Of a stretch of 8,119 nucleotides of DNA, positions 6,715-8,119 are shown in pieces. The position numbers and the translations under genes were made by a program. The notes beneath the pieces are model-generated. The model was not told where the DNA came from. It was given only the letters and a program-made list of their open reading frames with translations, and did not search any database. Within the stretch, counting starts at the first letter, position 1. Every line of letters starts with the position of its first letter. The stretch lies in the NCBI GenBank assembly GCA_021782195.1, contig JAJXVI010000083.1, positions 1-8,119 of the forward strand. The letters run 5' to 3'. Origin of the DNA: a bacterium. Lineage in GTDB: Bacteria; Vulcanimicrobiota; Xenobia; RGZZ01.

Positions 6715-8119
6715 ATGGCGCACATTGCACTGTTTCGCAAATACCGGTCGCAGAGCTTCAACGAGCTGAGCGGACAGGATCACGTTACCGTGACCCTTCG
6801 TAACGCCCTGCGCATGAAGCGGGCGGGTCAGGCCTATCTGTTCTGCGGCCCTCGGGGAACAGGGAAGACCTCCACCGCGCGCATCTTTGCCAAGGCGTTG
6901 AACTGTGTGGGGCCGGATCCCGCACACCCTCTGGTCGATCCCCCAGAACTACCGTGCAATGAGTGTGCCCTGTGCGCCCATATCACGGCCGGCACGTGTC
7001 TCGACGTCAATGAGATGGACGCCGCTTCCAACACCGGAATCGACAACATTCGCGAGGCGATCATCGGGAAGGTTGACTTCGCGCCGGTGGAAGGCCGGCG
7101 CAAGGTCTACATCATCGACGAGGTGCACAAGCTCTCGGGAGCTGCGTTTGCGGCGCTGCTCAAGACGCTTGAGGAACCGCCCGCGCATCTGGTGTTCATC
7201 CTGGCCACGACTGACCCTCACGATCTGCCCGCCACGATTGTATCACGCTGTCAGCGCTTTGATTTCCGGCGCATCACCCAGAACGAGACGGTGTCGCGAC
7301 TGCGGTGGATCTGTGGGGAGGAAGCGCTGACAATCGACGACGAGGCGCTGGAAATGATTGCGGAGGCAGCCGATGGCAGTCTTCGCGACGCCCTTGTCAT
7401 CCTCGAGCAGGCGGCTGCGTTTGCTGACGGTCACATTGGGGCCTCGGTGGTCGCCGGCCTCCTCGGCGTGACTGATCGCGCGGCGCTGTTCCGCCTGTGC
7501 GACGCGCTCCAGAAGCGCGACACGCCGGGGGCTCTCGAACTGCTCGACGCGCTCATTCTTGATGGGCGCGACCTCGTGGGGTTGACCCGTGACCTGCTTG
7601 CTCACGTGAGAGCCCTGCTGGTGATGAAAGTGGTTCGTGAGGCCAGGGCGCAAAGAGTCATCCTGAAGGTTTCTGACGAACTTCTGGCTCGCTTGCAGAC
7701 TCAAAGCTCAGAAGCCGAACTGCCGTTCCTCTTGCGACTTTCGACGGTCCTGATGCAGCTCGAGCTCGAGCTGAAGAATCCGTCACACGCCCGCCTGAAC
7801 TGGGAAATCGCAATCATTCGCGCGATCAGCGAACCTGTGGTCTCCGCCGTGGAGGCTCACCGCCCTCCGGAGGCGCCGGTCGCAGCGCGTGGAGGGGACG
7901 CTGGCGCTCCGGCTTTCGGTCGCGCGTCGTCCGCTCCCGGTGGCGACTTCCATCGCGGAGGGGACGCTGGCGCTCCGGCTTTCGGTCGCGCGTCGTCCGC
8001 TCCCGGTGGCGACTTCCATCGCGGAGGGGACGCTGGCGCTCCGGCTTTCGGTCGCGCGTCGTCCGCTCCCGGTGGCGACTTCCATCGCGGAGGGGACGCT
8101 GGCGCTCCGGCTTTCGGTC
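6715..8119 (+). CDS. dnaX: DNA polymerase III subunit tau/gamma DnaX, 3' truncated by window edge
   Basis: The first 468 codons of dnaX, open to the window end. DnaX is the ATPase of the clamp loader that places the sliding clamp on primed DNA; the longer tau form also ties the polymerase and replicative helicase together. Walker A is GPRGTGKT (45-52). The zinc module is C64 with CNECALC (81-87). MDAASNTGID (101-110) is strongly conserved, Walker B is YIIDEVHKL (132-140), and sensor 1 is ILATTDPHDLP (162-172). The SRC arginine-finger motif is at 177-179, followed by RFDFRRI (181-187). GSLRDAL (221-227) is sensor 2. The collar domain (about 240-370) ends at PSHARLNWEIAIIRA. From residue 393 a perfect 22-residue tandem repeat begins and continues past the edge. 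No A-rich slippery sequence like that of E. coli dnaX occurs in the visible part. The ATG start gives the expected LFRKYR N-terminus. Confidence 0.95.
   Translation, partial: MAHIALFRKYRSQSFNELSGQDHVTVTLRNALRMKRAGQAYLFCGPRGTGKTSTARIFAKALNCVGPDPAHPLVDPPELPCNECALCAHITAGTCLDVNEMDAASNTGIDNIREAIIGKVDFAPVEGRRKVYIIDEVHKLSGAAFAALLKTLEEPPAHLVFILATTDPHDLPATIVSRCQRFDFRRITQNETVSRLRWICGEEALTIDDEALEMIAEAADGSLRDALVILEQAAAFADGHIGASVVAGLLGVTDRAALFRLCDALQKRDTPGALELLDALILDGRDLVGLTRDLLAHVRALLVMKVVREARAQRVILKVSDELLARLQTQSSEAELPFLLRLSTVLMQLELELKNPSHARLNWEIAIIRAISEPVVSAVEAHRPPEAPVAARGGDAGAPAFGRASSAPGGDFHRGGDAGAPAFGRASSAPGGDFHRGGDAGAPAFGRASSAPGGDFHRGGDAGAPAFG
7891..8119 (+). repeat. perfect 66-bp in-frame tandem repeat (minisatellite) inside dnaX
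   Basis: Three full copies (7891-7956, 7957-8022, 8023-8088) and the first 31 bases of a fourth (8089-8119) are identical base for base; the array runs off the window. Each unit is 22 codons in the dnaX frame, beginning GGDAGAPAFG and ending APGGDFHR, rich in Gly, Ala and Pro and probably disordered. The unit contains no stop codon in any of the six frames, which explains the spurious repetitive frame on the opposite strand (7783-8085). The position is directly after the clamp-loader core, where DnaX proteins normally have a variable linker to the tau-specific domains. Confidence 0.97.

Noticed and set aside
7783..8085. Minus-strand repetitive 100-residue frame opposite dnaX
   Set aside because: It exists only because the 66-bp dnaX unit is stop-free on both strands; the plus strand carries the clear DnaX frame and there is no family match or ribosome binding site support.

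Overview
The window is GC-rich, densely coding bacterial chromosome of the kind usually found near the replication origin. No gene settles the taxon. The set (MnmG, RsmG, ParA, ParB, DnaX and a HelY/Ski2-type helicase) fits a high-GC bacterium in which actinobacterial or cyanobacterial-style HelY helicases occur, but the MnmG, RsmG and DnaX sequences are generic, so I leave the phylum open. There is no phage, IS, CRISPR, tRNA or rRNA signal.

Layout. Bases 1-1942 (+) hold the 3' two thirds of mnmG and the complete rsmG, joined by an ATGA stop/start overlap. Bases 1935-4406 (-) hold an 823-aa DExH helicase that converges on rsmG and overlaps its end by 8 bases. Bases 4407-4628 are a divergent spacer containing about six copies of a 13-bp GC-rich tandem repeat. 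Bases 4629-4820 (+) encode a 63-residue zinc-ribbon protein with an excellent ribosome binding site. Bases 4821-4994 are a short leader before parA. Bases 4995-5879 (+) are parA, 5749-6678 (+) parB, which starts 131 bases before parA ends, and 6715 to the window end (+) is dnaX, incomplete at its 3' end.

Function. MnmG and RsmG modify tRNA and 16S rRNA. ParA and ParB form the chromosome segregation system; ParB's N-terminal LGRGLSSLIP motif and its CTP-binding motifs are intact. DnaX is the tau/gamma subunit of the DNA polymerase III clamp loader. The common mnmG-rsmG-parA-parB order is kept but interrupted by the inverted helicase and the zinc-ribbon gene.

Unusual points. (1) dnaX carries a perfect, in-frame 66-bp (22-codon) minisatellite just after the clamp-loader core, and the unit has no stop codon in any of the six frames. 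(2) parA has a tail of about 40 residues encoded in the same DNA as ParB's N-terminus. (3) A 13-bp repeat array lies between the divergent helicase and zinc-ribbon genes. (4) No canonical parS site is visible. I found no evidence for a wholly new multi-gene system; the dnaX repeat and the parA/parB overlap are the best leads.
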